Shown here: piece after piece, positions 22,590 through 33,914 of the stretch
How positions within the stretch are numbered: the first letter of the stretch is position 1
How the letters are laid out: the number at the start of each line of letters is the position of its first letter
Assembly (NCBI GenBank): GCA_022578605.1
Contig: MU394067.1
Location: 434,001-498,000 of the forward strand
Length of the DNA stretch: 64,000 bases
Origin: Camillea tinctor
Lineage: Eukaryota > Ascomycota > Sordariomycetes > Xylariales > Xylariaceae
Direction: 5' to 3'
Translations under genes and position numbers: made by a program
The notes under the pieces: generated by a model
Databases searched by the model: none
The model's input: the letters and a program-made list of their open reading frames with translations, nothing else
Told to the model about the DNA's origin: nothing

Positions 22590-24062
22590 TTATTCTTTGA
22601 CTAGAAGAGGCTTCAAAACCTCCAAGGCCTTCATTGATTGTTCGTTGGGTAGGATCACTGCGCCAGCTCGTGCGGTGGAGAGGTAAGATAGCTCCCCGCT
22701 AACACCTGTTTCAACCATGCGCATTTCTTCGACAAGCTTCCCTGCCACGCCGGAAACAATACCCGTAGCTTCTAGAGGCAAGTTGACCAGATCGAGAAAG
22801 ATAGGTATAAGGTCGCCTTCTGTGTCACCAACTAACGAATCCCCAAAGGCACCAAGAAGGGTCTTGTCAATTAACAGAGAAGGCGCGTCTTCTTGAGCTA
22901 GAGTAATGGACAGGAATTTGGGCTGTAGCGCAAGAACAGAAATGAGGCTCGTGTATAGCTTTGTATCTACGTGATCCAGCCAGCTACTTCTGTGGTGACC
23001 ATTACCAGTTGCCTGCCTGCTTAACCGTGGGCGGCGATTGAAGTCGACCAACTCAGATATGTCGCGACCAGAGCACTGGACGAGACTGAGATCAGGACAG
23101 ATATATGGTGTAACGTTTCGTTTCTTCAACAGGGCGAACGTCCGGACCTGTAATTCCGCGACGCTAGATGGTGGTGGTGTCGAAGGCGGATCGCTACTTG
23201 AACTCTTCCCTCGTCCGTGGGACATTGCTGTCGGTGATACGAACGCTGACTCGTCTTCAATGAACTCAAAGTTCCTTGCTAGTAGTGCTTGCACAACCAT
23301 GTGTCGGTCTTTGCTGGGCACTAGGATGAAGTCTGAGTAGTAAGTGGTTATGAAAAAGATGGGAATGCCCGCCAATGCCAGTGGCGACGTCAGTTCCATG
23401 ACCCGACTCCCTGCATCCATCCCGCCACTTATAACCGAAAGCACTAGATAAGTATCTTTCGATATGGAGACTGTCTTGGCGAGATCTCGAGGGAGTCGAC
23501 TTATGGCGGGCTCAAAGACATTTTCGGACCAACTACTTTGACATACAACCGAACACTCAACAGGCGTTATGCTGATGTTCAGAAACCCATGCCTGTTATC
23601 GAGGTTAAGGCCTTCTACTCCATTGGTAGGGCTCTCGTCGCCGTCTTGAGGAAGGAGGATTTGTAACAAAGGCTGTAAGAAGGTCGAGTACAGATTTAAA
23701 GGTATGTGTATTAGGCTGAAACTACCATCCTGGACACATGTGTGTAAGTAACTATCTGCATGTTTCTGTTGGACCCTGTTCGTGGAGAAAGCGCAAAGAC
23801 TGTATCACACGTGGCATTGATGGTGGTAGAACCAGGACTAAAACCCCCAGAACCAAAGAACCAGGAACCGTTGAAATAGCTAACACGCGAAAATGGATTG
23901 TAGGTAGATGTAGTGTACAACAATAGCTTTAGATAGCACAACACGGCAACAATCGGCTCTATGTCATATGGTAATAAGGGCTACAGTACGATCCTCTTCG
24001 AAACTAAAAGCAACAGCGACGTTAAGTAAGAAACTCACCAAAAATGATATCTGGGCGTTCAT
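22590..24062 (-). CDS. CASTOR/GATS-like ACT-domain protein (putative amino-acid sensor)
   Basis: Two exons, 24039-24062 (eight codons, MNAQISFL) and 22590-23729, with a 309-nt intron (GTGAGT donor, GTCCAG acceptor); 387 residues. Animal CASTOR proteins bind arginine through paired ACT domains and regulate GATOR2-TORC1; fungal relatives are largely uncharacterised. The first ACT-like unit runs from FSLIHIPLNLYSTFLQPLLQ to about residue 70. The conserved second unit is TYLVLSVISGG, LTSPLALAGIPIFFITTYYS and DFILVPSKDRHMVVQALLAR. After a Ser/Pro linker a further unit appears: RTFALLKKRNVTPYICPDLS and LYTSLISVLALQPKFLSITL, ending FLDLVNLPLEATGIVSGVAG and AGAVILPNEQSMKALEVLK. The tiny first exon is supported by splice signals, reading frame and the expected sequence MNAQISFLDGSFSLIHIPL. 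Ligand and partner are inference from the family. Confidence 0.88.
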
Positions 24063-24711
24063 CGCGACAAATGTTTGAATTTCGTGACGTCGTGAACTTG
24101 GAGATCGTCGGCGGCGATGCAGTCAGCCCCGAAAACCGGGGACGAAAGACCCCTGAAAAAAGCACAGACAGAGTTGTACCCGGCTGTCTACCAATTATAA
24201 TTCGTGATTGGTGGAGTATAGAACCGGGTTACAGGGTGATTTAGGTGGTAGGTTAGGTGCCTTGATAGGTAGGTATCCTGTTCTGTTCTGCTTCGAATTC
24301 TGTGGTTTCGGATCCAAGACCGACTGCTCTGTCAAAGAAAGAAGCAAGACATAAAAGTGTCTAATGCACGCAAACAGCAATGACTTAAAAGGAAGAACCG
24401 AGGTATCCAAAAAGAAAAATGGACAGATAGATAAATAGATAGATGGAGAAGAGATGTGGAGAGAGAGCCAGAGAGAATATGAAGGAGAGAAACCGAAAAA
24501 AGAGAGCGAGTTAAGAAAGATAGAGCTAGAGGCCGTGATAGGACTGTCAATCGGACTTTCTGTGGACACCTTTGGGATCAAGCAGCTGGAGCTAGCGTAG
24601 TAGAGCGGGTAATTCTAGTAGGTACAGCAGAAACCGGGGGGTGTTCTCTTTTAAGCGCCTCGTTGGGAAAGGCTTGAGTCAGTGCGGGACAACACACAGC
24701 AGGTTGGCGGG

Positions 24712-24744
24712 TTGGCGGGTTGGCGGGCTGGCGGGTTTTGCCAT
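24712..24744. repeat. G-rich tandem 8-mer
   Basis: Four head-to-tail copies of GTTGGCGG (the fourth is GCTGGCGG) lie about 650 bp upstream of the ACT-domain gene. The runs of GG/GGG could form a G-quadruplex, but this is speculative. Confidence 0.6.
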
Positions 24745-25554
24745 AGGGCAGGGATCTGCACAAGTTCAACGGCTGGTCGAGTCGATGTGTTGCTCTATGG
24801 TTGCTCCTTTTTATTATGATGGCGGATGCAAAGTTGGTGTACCCTGCAACGAGCCCGAAGCAGATAGATGAGCAGATAAAATAAATCCTCACGGAGGACA
24901 GACTCTTGACTCGATGACAAGGGGTGAGGGGAGGATTCCGGACGAGAGGGGGTCGGCAAGGTCAGACAGGTAATAAGTAGGTTGAGTAGGTTAAGAGAGA
25001 TAGGATCGGATAGGATAAGATAGGAGTTGAGAAAAAAAGACTTAAAATTGAAGGATTATGTATGGGTGTGTGTATGAAAGATTGGAGAAAGGTAATAGAA
25101 AAGAGAAGAGATAAAAAAAAAAGAAAAAAAGAGAAGATTTCATTAGTAGTTCAACCGGCGAATGTAAAGGGGGGTGACATAGAATATTATTTATATAGAA
25201 AAAGTACTACCTACCAACCTACTTACTTGCAATGCATATAAGTACGTAGGTTAGTAGTAATAGTAGTGAGTGGTAAGAGGTAGTGATCAACCTGGTGACA
25301 TGAGTGGATGTGTTCCTGGGCGCAAACTGACGATAGCAGCAGAAAAACAGTAGTGTAGTAGTGGCAAGTAAGTTAGTAGTCTAAGTGGTAACGGTAGGTA
25401 ACAACAGAATTGGCAAATAGCACGATGGAGGCAATCTACCCATCTACCCTAAAAAGGGTAATCCGTTTTGAAGGAGAAGGGAAAAGAAGGGGGGGCAAGG
25501 TTTCCATCACTTGCAGTGGGATATACGGAACCTTACCGCATTGCATCAGCAACG

Positions 25555-25590
25555 GCACAAGCACAAGCACAAGTACAAGCACAAGCACAG
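25555..25590. repeat. ACAAGC hexanucleotide microsatellite
   Basis: About six copies of ACAAGC (one ACAAGT) in tandem. It keeps overlapping frames open (Thr-Ser repeat on plus, Leu-Val on minus), but neither looks like a real protein. Confidence 0.7.
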
Positions 25591-26880
25591 GAGAAAGAGA
25601 GAGCGTGGTTGATGTCGTGAGAGCTAGGTCGATTCGGGCGTCTCTTGCAGCATTTAACTCTATGATGGTGGAGATGTTACATATTAAAGAGAGCGTGGGG
25701 GGTTCCAATGCATAGAGCTTCAGAGAATAAATAAATATGAACTGCCTAGTGCTAGCTTAGTGGTGGTATGGTTGCTACTGTGCTCCTTCCGGGAGTTGTC
25801 GCCTCTGCAAAAAGGCGTCTGCAAGGAGCTTCGACCCGCCTGCATGATGATGTATGTCTGGTATGACAGAAAGGGGGGGGTTGCCTTCCTCCAACATTTA
25901 GCGATCCTACCATGAACTACCTTCGTACATGTAATATGTACGGAATATGTAGGTACGTTTTAGCACATTTATCTAGGTTAGGTTAGCTGCTACTGAGGTA
26001 TGGTGCCTCTAGCTGTATGTGCCTTTTAACATGTACCTAGGTTAGGTTATGTAGGCAAGCAGTCCGTAATATTTTTATTTTAACTGGGGCCAATGATTAA
26101 AGATACGATGCTTGCCTTTCAGCTACGATAGCTTCTCAAGGTTTTACATACTCATTTATTGTAATATATGCCTAGTATAGTGTATATCAATGATAGCAGG
26201 TAAGTAGCACGATATATTAGGTAATTAGGTTAGCTGCGTGCTTTAGTCAATTGTGTTCGTCATCGGCCTAATTCTGGAGTACCTAAGGTATGTAGGTAAA
26301 GTTGATATCCGCTCGACTAACTTTTTGCCCCGCCTTCCTTTTTTTTTTACTATTAGGTTACACTATTTTCCTCTTGCTTCAACCTAACTCCTAGCTCACG
26401 CTGTCACTTCTTTTTCTGCTTTTAAACATGTACCTGCCTAGAATGCTTTGACGGGACTTAGCCGGTGTCTAACGAGAGGAAAGTGGTGCCACTTTCTTGT
26501 ATAACAGTAAGGTAGAAGGAATTATTCTCTTATCTTAGGTACCTACCTGATTTATTTGTGATATGTACCTCCTAGATGTCACCGTAGGACCTCAGTAAAC
26601 ATACTTAGGTAACTTATAACTTACTTCATCAATTTCCCCATATTGATTGATTGATTGATTTTTCCTTTTTTTTTCTTTTCGATTTTCCCCTTTCCCCTTT
26701 CCCCCCTTCTTCCCCTCCCTTTCCCCCCTCCTACCTCGCATGGTATGGCAACAGTATGACAACGGTAGTCGTGATCGCTGCATCTAGACTGATGAGTCTT
26801 ACCTATTATTGGAATTGATATATCGATGCAAGACGTGGGTATGCCATTGACGGAGTGTTTTTATGTGGTAGTCGGGGGTT

Positions 26881-29405
26881 TCCAACGAATAGCGTCATGG
26901 CGTTCGATGCAAATTTCAGGGTCTAGATTAGGGTCTTGGTCATCTTGACGACTCTGAGATCCAGAGCCGAGAGTAACCAGCTCTCTCGGCCGAGGGAACC
27001 CCACAGACCTTGGGATGTTCAAGCTACGACTACGACCTTTCTGACTTACCTAGGACCTCTTGAATCTAGCATCTCTTGGTTTATTCTAACATGTCTTCTG
27101 TTCTTTTCGCATGACTACACTACAAATTCGTTTGCCGACGCCCAATGTCTCGTGCGGCTAGTAATATCAGCAGACCATGAATCGAGATGCAAGCATCAAA
27201 GCGCGTGGGGTTCCCGCCACGACTCCGCCGCGGGCAATCAATATAACAGTGGCCTTCGGTGTAAATCCCGAGCTCGTAACCGCAGCCATGGTGTCGTCAT
27301 CATGGTCAGATCGAGCTAACGGCAATCTTGGTATGTATTGGAGTCTCCCCTTCTTTCTTGGCAGTGCGGTTCCGCCAGACCGCGGGAATACCACTTGGTG
27401 TTGAGGACTTGATCAATTTCCGAACATAGCTCGCCGCGCGGATGACCAGGTAGCCGTTCGTAGCTTGGGTTTGGTCCTCGTCACGGAGTGGAGCTCGCCA
27501 TGGTCCATGTATCTCTCACTTATCAGAGATGCTACTATCAAGGTGGTAGATATCGGTAGGCCCCTCCTTCTCTTACCGCTCGGCTTGCCTAAAGCCTAGC
27601 CGGAGTTATGAAAACTGAAGGAGGGATTCATTACGACTTCACAGAAAGCAGCTAATGTAAGTTGTGCGTTGTACGTCTTGCCGTAGCCCACTTTGATGCA
27701 GGTTCATGCATAATTCAACTTTGTGTGGGATAATGTAAGCGGTGGCCTTTGGTTGTCTTGGCTTGCTTGATTATCGCGAATATCGTGAGGGAGGACCTTC
27801 CTGTCCATTTTGACTTGGATTTCAGGCGGGGCTGATAGCTGAGCTATCTGACGCCAGGGATGGCGAATATTGATTAGTCTTGACAACATGGTATGGCTCT
27901 GGAACTACAAAGTATACCGTTTCTCGTTCGTTACATCATCGCAGTCCAAAGATCTATCCGGAGGATCTTACCGACAACCTCTAGCTATTCCCCGGAAACC
28001 AAACAATTTCAATTCCTGAACACGAGCAGGGGGTAATTCTCCATCACAAGCGACGTTAGGCTAACTATCTATTTTGTACTGCTTCCCTCTATCCGCCGGG
28101 CCTCCACAAATGGCGTGATAACTGTTCAACCCTGAACCGTTGTTATGACTATATAAACACTAATGGTAATGCATTATTAGCTTCTGCTGCAAGTCTGACT
28201 GAGGATCTACCCAACAAGATAGCTTCGTTGTCTATACATTAGATAATACAAACCCACTTCCACCTACAGCATTAAGGCATGGATCCGCTTTGCACACATA
28301 TTCAACCTCCGAATTTCCCCGATCAGGGAACTTTGGGTCAGTTTTAGTGATAATAAAGTCATGGTCTATCTGCGATATTGACAGCAAGCAGCTTATCCCT
28401 GCAGCCGTCTGACCTGGTATATGATGTTTTTGCAAAGCAGAAAACACACTCTCTGTATAGAATGCCGTCTTTTAAACGAGTCTACTCTTTTACCCTCTAC
28501 ATCGCATTTGGTTCCTTTTCTAAGAATCGTAGGCAATGTGCATAACGGGGGCCAGGCCAAAAAGGTTCTCCAAGCTTGATAGCTTTGTGTGTCTTCACCT
28601 AGAAGCTAACTTCATCTGCTCGAATACCGTATCAACCCATAGTGCTGGCTCCGTCGGATTTCAGCGCTAACTAGGAGCTGTAGCTCCGTGAACTCGTGTG
28701 ACGCTCGGCCCGCTGTCCGGGAAAATAGCGGATGGCCCGGCGCGGCAGCCATGATCCACGGCGCAGGTGTGGGACCAATCGAGGTGATTGGGCTCAATGC
28801 TTATGACGACAACCTGCGCCGCGCAGTGCATGCTCACCGACTTCCGTTCGGTGGTCGGGTTCGGGTTCCGGGCGGCAAGGTAGGTGCAGCACCTCGGTGC
28901 GCTGAGAAGTCAATGCTACTAATTGGTGTAGAAATGTGACAATATTAATTCCCAAAATGGCTACCCACGCAGTTATAGCCATGCTATATGCATCTGAATG
29001 CATACGGATTAATATACAGGTAACATAGAATAGTGTGCTCACATCCAAAGGGCTGGTATATTACCCATGAGAGTGATACAATCTAACCTATAGAAACTTC
29101 AATCTTCATCTCTATGGCGAGTCGACCATCTGACTCTCATGGTATAATATCCTAGTCCTTCTCGTGATAAAGACCTCAACACGGCAGCTAAAACCAGGAT
29201 CCTTATGAGGCAGACTATTCCCAGTGACGCTTAGAACTCCCGTCTCAACGTTCTCTATCTCTTAGCACTACCGTATTAACCATATCACCATGAATCGCGG
29301 TTAACTTAGTAAGTCTGTGATGTAGATAGCAGGTGTACTATATAATCTATATTTACTCATCGCCGCCACCACCACCAACCCTAGTCAAACACCCCTTGAT
29401 TACCC
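26881..29405. other. Gene-poor spacer with mixed GC, possible decayed sequence
   Basis: GC rises above the neighbouring spacer at 26930-27480 and 28610-28900, and several 60-130 codon frames overlap on both strands. None has a recognisable motif, consistent codon use or splice signals. It may be decayed coding or repeat sequence; I cannot name it. Around 28800-28900 the sequence is GC-rich with short inverted words. Confidence 0.4.
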
Positions 29406-29660
29406 CTACGTCCATGCCCATAGCCTATTCACGGGCTTCTCGTTCTCCCCCAGGGGCTTCACCTGGCACCCGAGCTGGTTCCGAACGTCCTCCATCGTGT
29501 AGTACAGCCCCAGTGTCGAGAGATGGCGCTGCGTAAAGGTGCTGAAGGCGCGCACTACGTTTTTGGGGCTGGTTAGGTGTGGAAGTTGGGGGAGTTTGGT
29601 TTGTAGGAAAGAGGGTGGGGTTTCCGCCGCCCCCAGTTCATTGGTTATTATAAAACTCGT
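29406..29660 (-). pseudogene. Orphan C-terminal coding fragment
   Basis: The minus strand is open for 84 codons between a TAA at 29661-29663 and a TAG at 29406-29408. From about residue 35 the predicted sequence looks strongly protein-like: SPKNVVRAFSTFTQRHLST, then LGLYYTMEDVRNQLGCQVKP and LGENEKPVNRLWAWT. Third positions are GC-rich as in real genes of this window. The only ATG is internal, and no upstream exon is visible before the ankyrin pseudogene on the same strand begins at 29929. I read it as the surviving 3' end of a lost gene. I do not recognise the family. A functional last exon with distant 5' exons is less likely. Confidence 0.45.
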
Positions 29661-29928
29661 TTATGTTTTTTTTTTTTTTTGGCAATGATTTGGTGGGCTC
29701 GTTTGTAGTTATATTTCAACTAATGTATTACGATATAGGGTACCTAGAGTGTTTGTTTTGCTCAAGCCTTTACTGGCGAGTCTTGCTTGTAGCTGAAAAG
29801 GGGGAGGAAAAGGGGGTCGTGGGACGTAGTGCTGTTTTTATTGAGGGAACATTTCTTTTTCAAGAGTTTGGTTATTATTATGGACTATGAAAAAATATTT
29901 CGAATCAAATAAGAAAAGAAAAAGAAAA

Positions 29929-31721
29929 TTAAAACAGGGCGTCACCTAAATCCAAAATCTCATACTCGCCAGCCTCTTCGCCCGTAGCCTCCTCGTCGAT
30001 TTCTGGGCTACCCCCTTTGTTTTCCTCGCTATCGGGCGTTTCTTGATACTCGCTATAGCTAGCATCCAGTTCGAATTTATGCTCCTTCCCATCACCTCGT
30101 GTTTCTCCTGTGTGAAAAGTTTCTATATGTGACAAGCATTTCGTGCAGGTACTGTAGTCGCAGGTAGTGCAACTGAATACGAGGCCGAAGATTGGCTGCG
30201 TTGGGTTAGCTTTGAACTTTCTAGGTATTTTGAGAGGGGTATGTGGAAGGAGGCTAGAATTTAGAAGGCATTGGTTAGGTTCGGGTATAGGGGCAAACGA
30301 AGTTGAAGTGTTGGATGTGTCATTTCCCTTTTTTTCTTTCCTAAAGGGGACGTGAACGGTCGAAAAGGGGTAAGTCGGCGCCTTCCCTGATGAGAGTCTG
30401 CGAGTATTTTACATCACTTTGATCAATAGCCATGTGGAGGGCGGTGAATCCAGCCTCATTGGGGGCATTTATGTCGATATTCTTGCGGAACTCGAGCAAA
30501 GTTTTGAGAATTTCAATGTCCGAACCAAGTGCTAGGTGTAGAAGTGTTTCGGACCATGCCATCCATCTTTGCACCGTTCTCAGCTAGGAGCCGCGTTAAG
30601 GCATTGTTATGGTGATGGCCTCTATATAGAAAATCTCTATTAGTATCTCGACGCTTGAGAGGGCGGTATTATTCCACAAACTCGAGATATTTCAATGGTA
30701 TATTCAGGGTGAGAAAAATCAAACTATTTGCTTACATTGCAAGGAAGATGGGCGTCTCGCCATTTGTGCCCTTGCGGTTAATGTCCGCACCCTTCTCTAT
30801 GAGCATCTTGGTAACTTCAATTTGGCGACTTTTCGAAACTTCCATCATAAATGCGTCACCGGATGAGTTGTAGAGGGCGAAATCTGCGCCAAAAAGAAGA
30901 GGATCTCTACCAGCAGCGTGTGCTACGTCAATTTTCGCCCTTTTATTGAGTAAAGAGGTAGCTATACCGACGTTCCCCTTGTAAGAGGCGTACCATAAAG
31001 CAGAGTTATTGAAACGATCTAGCACATCAGTATCAGCACCATATTTGAGCAGCCAGTTAACCATGTCTATATTATTAAATCCAGAGGCTACCATGAGAGC
31101 TGTCTGCCCGTCGTTATTTGTTGCATTGAGGTTTATAGGACAAGTACCATGGAGGAGAGAGTCGCATATGGGGATAAGAGGAGCACTATCATTCCTATTA
31201 AAAATCATCATGTCCACCAACAGGGGAGGGTCGAGCTGGGACTGATTAGGGTCAGCGCCATATCTAAGCATAGCACGGACGCATTCGACGTTAGGGGAAT
31301 AGACGGTAGGATACCAGAGTATCGTGTCGGATTTGTGGTAACAGACGGCGTTCGGATCAGCGTCTCCAGCCAAGAGCGCTTCCACAGTTCTGAGATAGCC
31401 ATACGCACACGCGATACTCAGGGGCGCCCAAGCGTAGTCATCATCAGGGAATTCGCCCTGCATTTCATTGACATCCGAGCCTGCCTCGATGAGTATGCTT
31501 ACAGTACGCCAACCACCCCCCTGAGAGGCCGCCCATAAAGCGGTAAATGGTCGTTTCTCTTTTATGTACGAAGCATCGTGGTCGAGATACTTTTGAACTA
31601 CGTCGGCGTGGCCTCTTTGGGCTGCGGCCCGGAAGCCTGCAAATAAGCCCGGCTTTCGTGCTTTTGGAGTCCCATCATGAGAAAGTAAAAGTTCAATAAT
31701 GGTGGAATGGTTTGAAATAGA
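29929..31721 (-). pseudogene. Ankyrin-repeat protein with C-terminal zinc-finger-like region, disrupted
   Basis: Ankyrin repeats read from 31721 leftward: LFAGFRAAAQRGHADVVQKY, APLSIACAYGYLRTVEALLA, DGQTALMVASGFNNIDMVNW and TNGETPIFLA. A 99-nt intron at 30637-30735 (GTAAGC donor, CTAATAG acceptor) leads to LTRLLAENGAKMDG. The frame then breaks near 30555: SETLLHLALGSDIEILKTLL and AGFTALHMAI continue one base out. A second break lies near 30345-30360. The third frame runs through FSCTTCDYSTCTKC, a C-x2-C-x4-C-x2-C cluster like a ZZ finger, to an acidic tail ending EYEILDLGDALF. No in-frame ATG precedes the first repeat and a TGA stands at 31722-31724, so the 5' end is also missing. Such proteins serve in protein interactions, often in fungal NLR-like families. 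Sequencing indels could mimic the two frameshifts. Confidence 0.65.
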
Positions 31722-32607
31722 TCACAAGTGAAGAATTGAAGGATGAAACACTATAGCGAGGCAAGGAGGTCTGAAAGTTTATGCCTATCGTCGATTGGGC
31801 ATAGTGCAACAACATGCACCACACTATAGATAGTACTTTTGTATCAGAATCCCGCTAGCTTTTTATATTGATGGAATCTGGACACTAGAGAATATTCTAA
31901 TACTTACTCGACAAGTAGGACATCACTGTCTTGATCTCCTTGAGATGGTGGCTATGTATCTTTGGGTATAAGTCGCCCATATAGGGTATTTTCATCATCA
32001 TTTCTGGCCGAAGCAACTTCCTGGGTGCCGTCTATTTCCATAGCATCTAGAGAGGATAGCATGGCTAGGAATTAGTACGTGGAGAAACCCAGGGAGGTTC
32101 CTATAGTAATGGGTCAATCCATGAATATTAGATGAGATGATAGAAGGTGCGCAAGTAGAAAGTGTGACGAGCCCTCCTAGATGTTGGTCTAGATAGGTCA
32201 CGTATTAGGTAATCTTAACTTGAAGGTATGTAGTGAGGCGAAATTGACTTAAAATATTTTTAATACGTGCTCGTTAGAGGGGATTTAAAAACTCTTGCTA
32301 TTGAATTTTTTTTTTTAAATAATAGCTGAAAAACAAGTAATTATAAGAAATATCGCTGACTTATATACAGTTTTGCGTAGCTACCGTAGCTGTGTAGCTA
32401 AGTAGGTTGGCTACGGTTACATTCCTCTTCCAGGAATGGTCAGCCTTATAACTGCATGTTGAAATGCCAGTTATTCGGTTTCCGGAGACCCTACTAAAGC
32501 AAGTGGATCGTAATAGAAATTCGGTGATATCATTGCATTGCCGTGGTAGGATAGTATCACGATAGTAGACAATAATATAAAGTAGGGGAAAAAGTAGATA
32601 AGATTGC
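31722..32607. other. Spacer upstream of the ankyrin pseudogene
   Basis: AT-rich sequence with a T-run near 32308-32317. No start codon or 5' exon for the ankyrin relic could be found here. The frame at 32361-32753 (minus) has no protein-like features. Confidence 0.45.
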
Positions 32608-32655
32608 GTGCCTACTAACGCTCTCGGAAATAAGAAAAAGGAGCTCCTTATATAC

Positions 32656-32874
32656 CTTACCATGGATACTATCAGCGAGGAACGAAAAGCCTGGAATGAT
32701 CTAGAGCTAGATCGGCAGTGCAAAGACGTGCTCAATCTTCTCTCAGAAAACAAAAGACGTTGGGATAGTAGTACTGGAAGCCCTGATATTCTACTTCTCG
32801 AGGATTATAAGAAGCAAACGCTTGCTGAAAGAAAGGAGCATTCAGGTGCAACTACTAGAAATCCCGGTCGATAG
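32656..32874 (+). CDS. Small hypothetical protein (doubtful)
   Basis: From an ATG at about 32662 with good context (ACCATGG) the frame encodes about 70 residues, starting MDTISEERKAWNDLELDRQC and rich in charged residues, predicted mostly helical. The frame is open back to 32608. Codon use is neutral. It may be a fragment of a larger lost gene, a genuine small gene, or chance. No family is recognised. Confidence 0.25.
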   Translation, partial: LTMDTISEERKAWNDLELDRQCKDVLNLLSENKRRWDSSTGSPDILLLEDYKKQTLAERKEHSGATTRNPGR

Positions 32875-33329
32875 GAGGCATCCTACGATATCATGGGGGC
32901 CGGTAGACCGGGGTTCTGCTGTAGGTAAACAGTTTGAGTGATATGAAGTGAAGAATGGGGGCGTGATGATGGATTTTTCTATCCCTCCCCCAGAAGGCTA
33001 CCAACTACAAAAATTACCTACCAATACCTCTCAAGGCAGCACTTCGGTCCCTTCCCCGACTCAGATACGAGGATCTGGCCAAAAGCGAGACCCTTTGGTT
33101 CCAAACGGACAAGTAAAGCACGGTTCAAATACCATGGGATGATAAGCCAGCCAAAGGAAATACAAACTTGGTGAGTCTATAGAAAATAGTGCACCAGACC
33201 TCCTACCCCTAGCATGCCTAGCTAATGTGACGACCGTCAAAGGGATTGGCGTAGGCCTGGCTTAAGCACCGATGTCATTGCTTTCGCTGCCCTTACCGTC
33301 AAGGGGGTCGACTTATACTGGAGTGGTAA
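32875..33329. other. Intergenic spacer
   Basis: Short frame at 32948-33142 (64 codons, starting MKNGGVMMDF) without recognisable features; otherwise nothing seen. Confidence 0.4.
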
Positions 33330-33524
33330 TCAGACTGTTCTAACAGCCTGGGGGTGCAGAGAAGACATCCCGAAACTACATTCACGCAGGACCGCAAGTA
33401 CCTGCCGGTGTGGGAGGTCGTCGACCCGGTGGCGCAGGTGCTAGCGCAGGCGAGGGACGAGGCAGAGAAGTTGGCGGCGCTGGCGAGGCTGGTCAGGGCG
33501 CTTTGCACGAAGCCGAGTGCGTAA
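33330..33524 (+). pseudogene. Orphan GC-rich coding fragment
   Basis: Open frame of 64 codons ending in TAA, with no ATG. From about residue 20 it is protein-like: TFTQDRKYLPVWEVVDPVAQ, then a helical heptad-like stretch VLAQARDEAEKLAALARLVR ending LCTKPSA. GC content and third-position use match the active genes and contrast with the flanks. The start could be a splice acceptor (TTCTAACAG at about 33338-33346), but no convincing upstream exon was found. It is probably the 3' remnant of a lost gene; family unknown. Confidence 0.4.
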
Positions 33525-33914
33525 GGGATTGGGGTTGTGGGATACGCTCTAGGGCGGAGGTGGGATAGGAGATGGGCGCTGATACCCGCGCTGGCGCCCG
33601 TCGTTGAAGAAATAGGACGCAATGGTGGGATGGCTAGAGGTCAAAATGCAAGGAGGAAGGGGTCATGCGGAGTTATTGGGATGTACGACATTGCGCCTTG
33701 ATAAATACTTAATGCCATGTTGTTCATGATTGTTAAATATTTTGTCAAAGCTCTAGAGGTCTTTTCGAACCGTCTTCGTGCTATAGAACCACTGTCTATT
33801 TCTGCCGTCTCGACTCTATCAGCCGTAGTTTCGTAAAAGATGCCTGGGTATATAGACCTCTATCCTGTCCATCTACCTTACCCTATCCTACCCTCTCCCT
33901 TCCCACCCCACCCC
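33525..33914. other. Intergenic spacer
   Basis: 3' flank of the METTL25-like gene and of the orphan fragment; CCCTATCC-type pyrimidine-rich words at 33870-33910. No gene. Confidence 0.5.

Larger units (their letters stand above)
24063..26880. other. Gene-poor spacer, low complexity
   Basis: Upstream region of the ACT-domain gene and beyond. It contains a TGTTCTGTTCTG word at 24277, pyrimidine-poor (GA-rich on plus) tracts at 24380-24540, a G-rich tandem 8-mer near 24712-24740, GA runs at 25050-25140, a hexanucleotide repeat at about 25555-25590, a T-run at 26339-26348, and TAGGTTAGGTTA words near 25975-26050. The frame at 25410-25715 exists only because of the repeat. I see no gene. Confidence 0.5.

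Noticed and set aside
25555..25590. Short direct repeats considered as a CRISPR-like array
   Set aside because: Contiguous hexanucleotide microsatellite without spacers, in a eukaryotic genome.
25410..25715. 101-codon frame with a Thr-Ser repeat
   Set aside because: The frame is held open by the ACAAGC microsatellite; no protein-like sequence outside it.
28688..28939. 83-codon frame in a local GC-rich patch
   Set aside because: Both strands are open and neither shows a motif; evidence is insufficient for a gene.
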